A stretch of 41,408 nt of DNA. Origin: Deltaproteobacteria bacterium (GTDB taxonomy: Bacteria; Desulfobacterota; Binatia; UBA9968). The notes under the pieces were generated by a model, which saw only the letters and a list, made by a program, of their open reading frames with translations, made no database searches and was not told the origin of the DNA. The DNA is taken from the NCBI GenBank assembly GCA_016210115.1, contig JACQUW010000131.1, forward strand, positions 1-41,408. Direction: 5' to 3'. Position numbers and translations under genes: made by a program. This document shows, one piece after another, positions 40,686-41,408 of the stretch (the first letter of the stretch is position 1; the number at the start of each line of letters is the position of its first letter).

Positions 40686-41115
40686 TTGAAAACAAGTTTT
40701 TACGTCGGCAGCCAGAGTTTACCTTTTTGCTTTTGTTGCCGTGATTCTGCCGTCGTTGCATCCAGCCGCCGCGCAGCAGCCGAGAAGGTCCCTCGGATAG
40801 GGGTATCTGTTGTAGTTCGAGCCAGCTCGTGCGTCCACCGGTTCCGAGCCATTTCGGCCGGCGCTGCGCGAGCTTGGCTACATAGAAGGACAGAACATCG
40901 CTATCGAGTACCGATATGCGGAGGGGAAGCGCGATCGGCTCCCCGAGCTTGCGGCCGAGCTGTCGCGTCTCAAGGTTGATATCATCGTGGCAGCAAGAGC
41001 GGACACGGTGGTTCGGGCGGCCAAGAATGCGACCAAGACGATTCCCATCGTTATGTCGGGCCAAGGGATGGATTCCGCCGAACACGCTGGCAGGGCGGAC
41101 AGAGTCATTCAATGA
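40686..41115 (+). pseudogene. Decayed second copy of the DUF534 substrate-binding gene, internally deleted
   Basis: Fragments of the neighbouring 39128-40159 protein appear in shifting frames. There is a signal peptide 'VYLFAFVAVILPSLHPAAAQQPRR', then 'KVPRIGVSVV' in the next frame. 'LRELGYIEGQNIAIEYRYAEGKRDRL' continues in a third frame to 'NATKTIPIVM'. Directly after this comes 'GADRVIQ*'-like sequence that matches the extreme C-terminus 'IPPNTLA', so about 590 bases of the intact copy are missing here. At least three frame changes and the deletion make it non-functional. Confidence 0.8.
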
Positions 41116-41191
41116 AGACGGCGGGAGGCGTCTTGGTGTAATTGACACCATGGAGACTCTGTGCAATCGTTTCATCGGAGGTGACCTATTT

Positions 41192-41408
41192 ATGGGACGT
41201 CCAATGGAATCTTCAGCCAAGCGACCGCGGATCAGCATTGACGTGTTGCCCGAAGTGCGCCGTCGTCTTAGGCTGGCGGCGGCAAAACATGACCTGACGG
41301 TCCGGCAGTATGTGCTCGAGGCGATTGAAGAGCGCCTTCGGGAAGATCTCGGAGAGCAAGATGAGGGGATGTTGACATTAACGGCGAAGGCTGACCCGGT
41401 GTTGGCAG
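41192..41408 (+). CDS. Ribbon-helix-helix antitoxin, cut by window edge
   Basis: The first 72 residues are visible. After a short basic head comes 'RISIDVLPEVRRRLRLAAAKHDLTVRQYVLEAIEERLREDL', a ribbon-helix-helix DNA-binding unit, then an acidic segment that would contact a toxin. GGAGGTGACC lies 8 bases before the ATG. A PIN or similar toxin gene is expected just beyond the window. Confidence 0.78.
   Translation, partial: MGRPMESSAKRPRISIDVLPEVRRRLRLAAAKHDLTVRQYVLEAIEERLREDLGEQDEGMLTLTAKADPVLA

Noticed and set aside
40657..41238. N-terminal extension of hicB by 194 codons
   Set aside because: This part is antisense to the substrate-binding pseudogene; the HicB family begins at the Met at 40656.
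1..41408. CRISPR array, integrase, transposase or prophage
   Set aside because: No regularly spaced direct repeats and no transposase, integrase or phage structural gene are seen on either strand.

Overview
The window is a bacterial chromosome segment of moderately high GC (about 55-60 % judged by eye). It carries a tRNA-Cys with an encoded CCA end, two sequences fitting the sigma-54 (-24/-12) pattern, several solute-binding-protein genes of the kind amplified in uncultured soil and sediment bacteria (a tripartite tricarboxylate transporter and ABC substrate-binding proteins), and many toxin-antitoxin remnants. I infer an uncultured Gram-negative of the deltaproteobacterial / Rokubacteria / Methylomirabilota / Binatota type. 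No rRNA or marker gene settles this.

Layout. 1-4 kb: the 5' end of a homoserine kinase gene, a glutaredoxin, tRNA-Cys, an unusual ferredoxin-membrane-Hsp20 fusion with rimI just behind it, and a VOC-fold protein. 4-9.6 kb: a complete TctCBA transporter, then (convergent) an amidohydrolase with a decarboxylase-like metal site and a MetE-C-like protein, a plausible organic-acid uptake and processing block. 9.9-13.6 kb: a lipoprotein, exonuclease III, an ACT-ACT regulator, an ABM monooxygenase-fold protein and a D,D-carboxypeptidase. 13.6-15.5 kb: an exported protein with a broken start, an intact PIN/RHH toxin-antitoxin pair, and an antitoxin whose RelE-like toxin is destroyed. 15.8-21.1 kb: aspartate dehydrogenase, a hydantoinase-type amidohydrolase, a TPP enzyme and an MFS transporter. 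21.3-22.8 kb: a single-domain response regulator with a likely sigma-54 promoter, and a quinone oxidoreductase.

22.9-35.8 kb is the most striking part: eight closely packed genes on the minus strand. In transcription order they encode a DUF4175-type coiled-coil membrane protein, a TPR protein with an HExxH peptidase domain, a MoxR AAA+ ATPase, a DUF58 protein, a BatA/vWA membrane protein, a DUF4159 protein, a second vWA/GATase-like membrane protein and a secreted metallo-beta-lactamase-fold protein. The ATPase, three MIDAS-bearing vWA proteins and a peptidase suggest a cell-envelope chaperone or assembly machine with no assigned substrate.

36-41.4 kb: an EutA-like ASKHA ATPase without ethanolamine ammonia-lyase genes, a nested inverted repeat, an MBL-fold protein lacking the metal motif, a candidate sigma-54-driven small RNA (near-consensus -24/-12 promoter, three small hairpins, terminator about 170 nt downstream), an ABC substrate-binding protein, a hicBA pair with frameshifted hicA, an internally deleted second copy of the substrate-binding gene, and the start of another RHH antitoxin. 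Repeated decay of toxin and transporter copies indicates ongoing gene turnover at this end.
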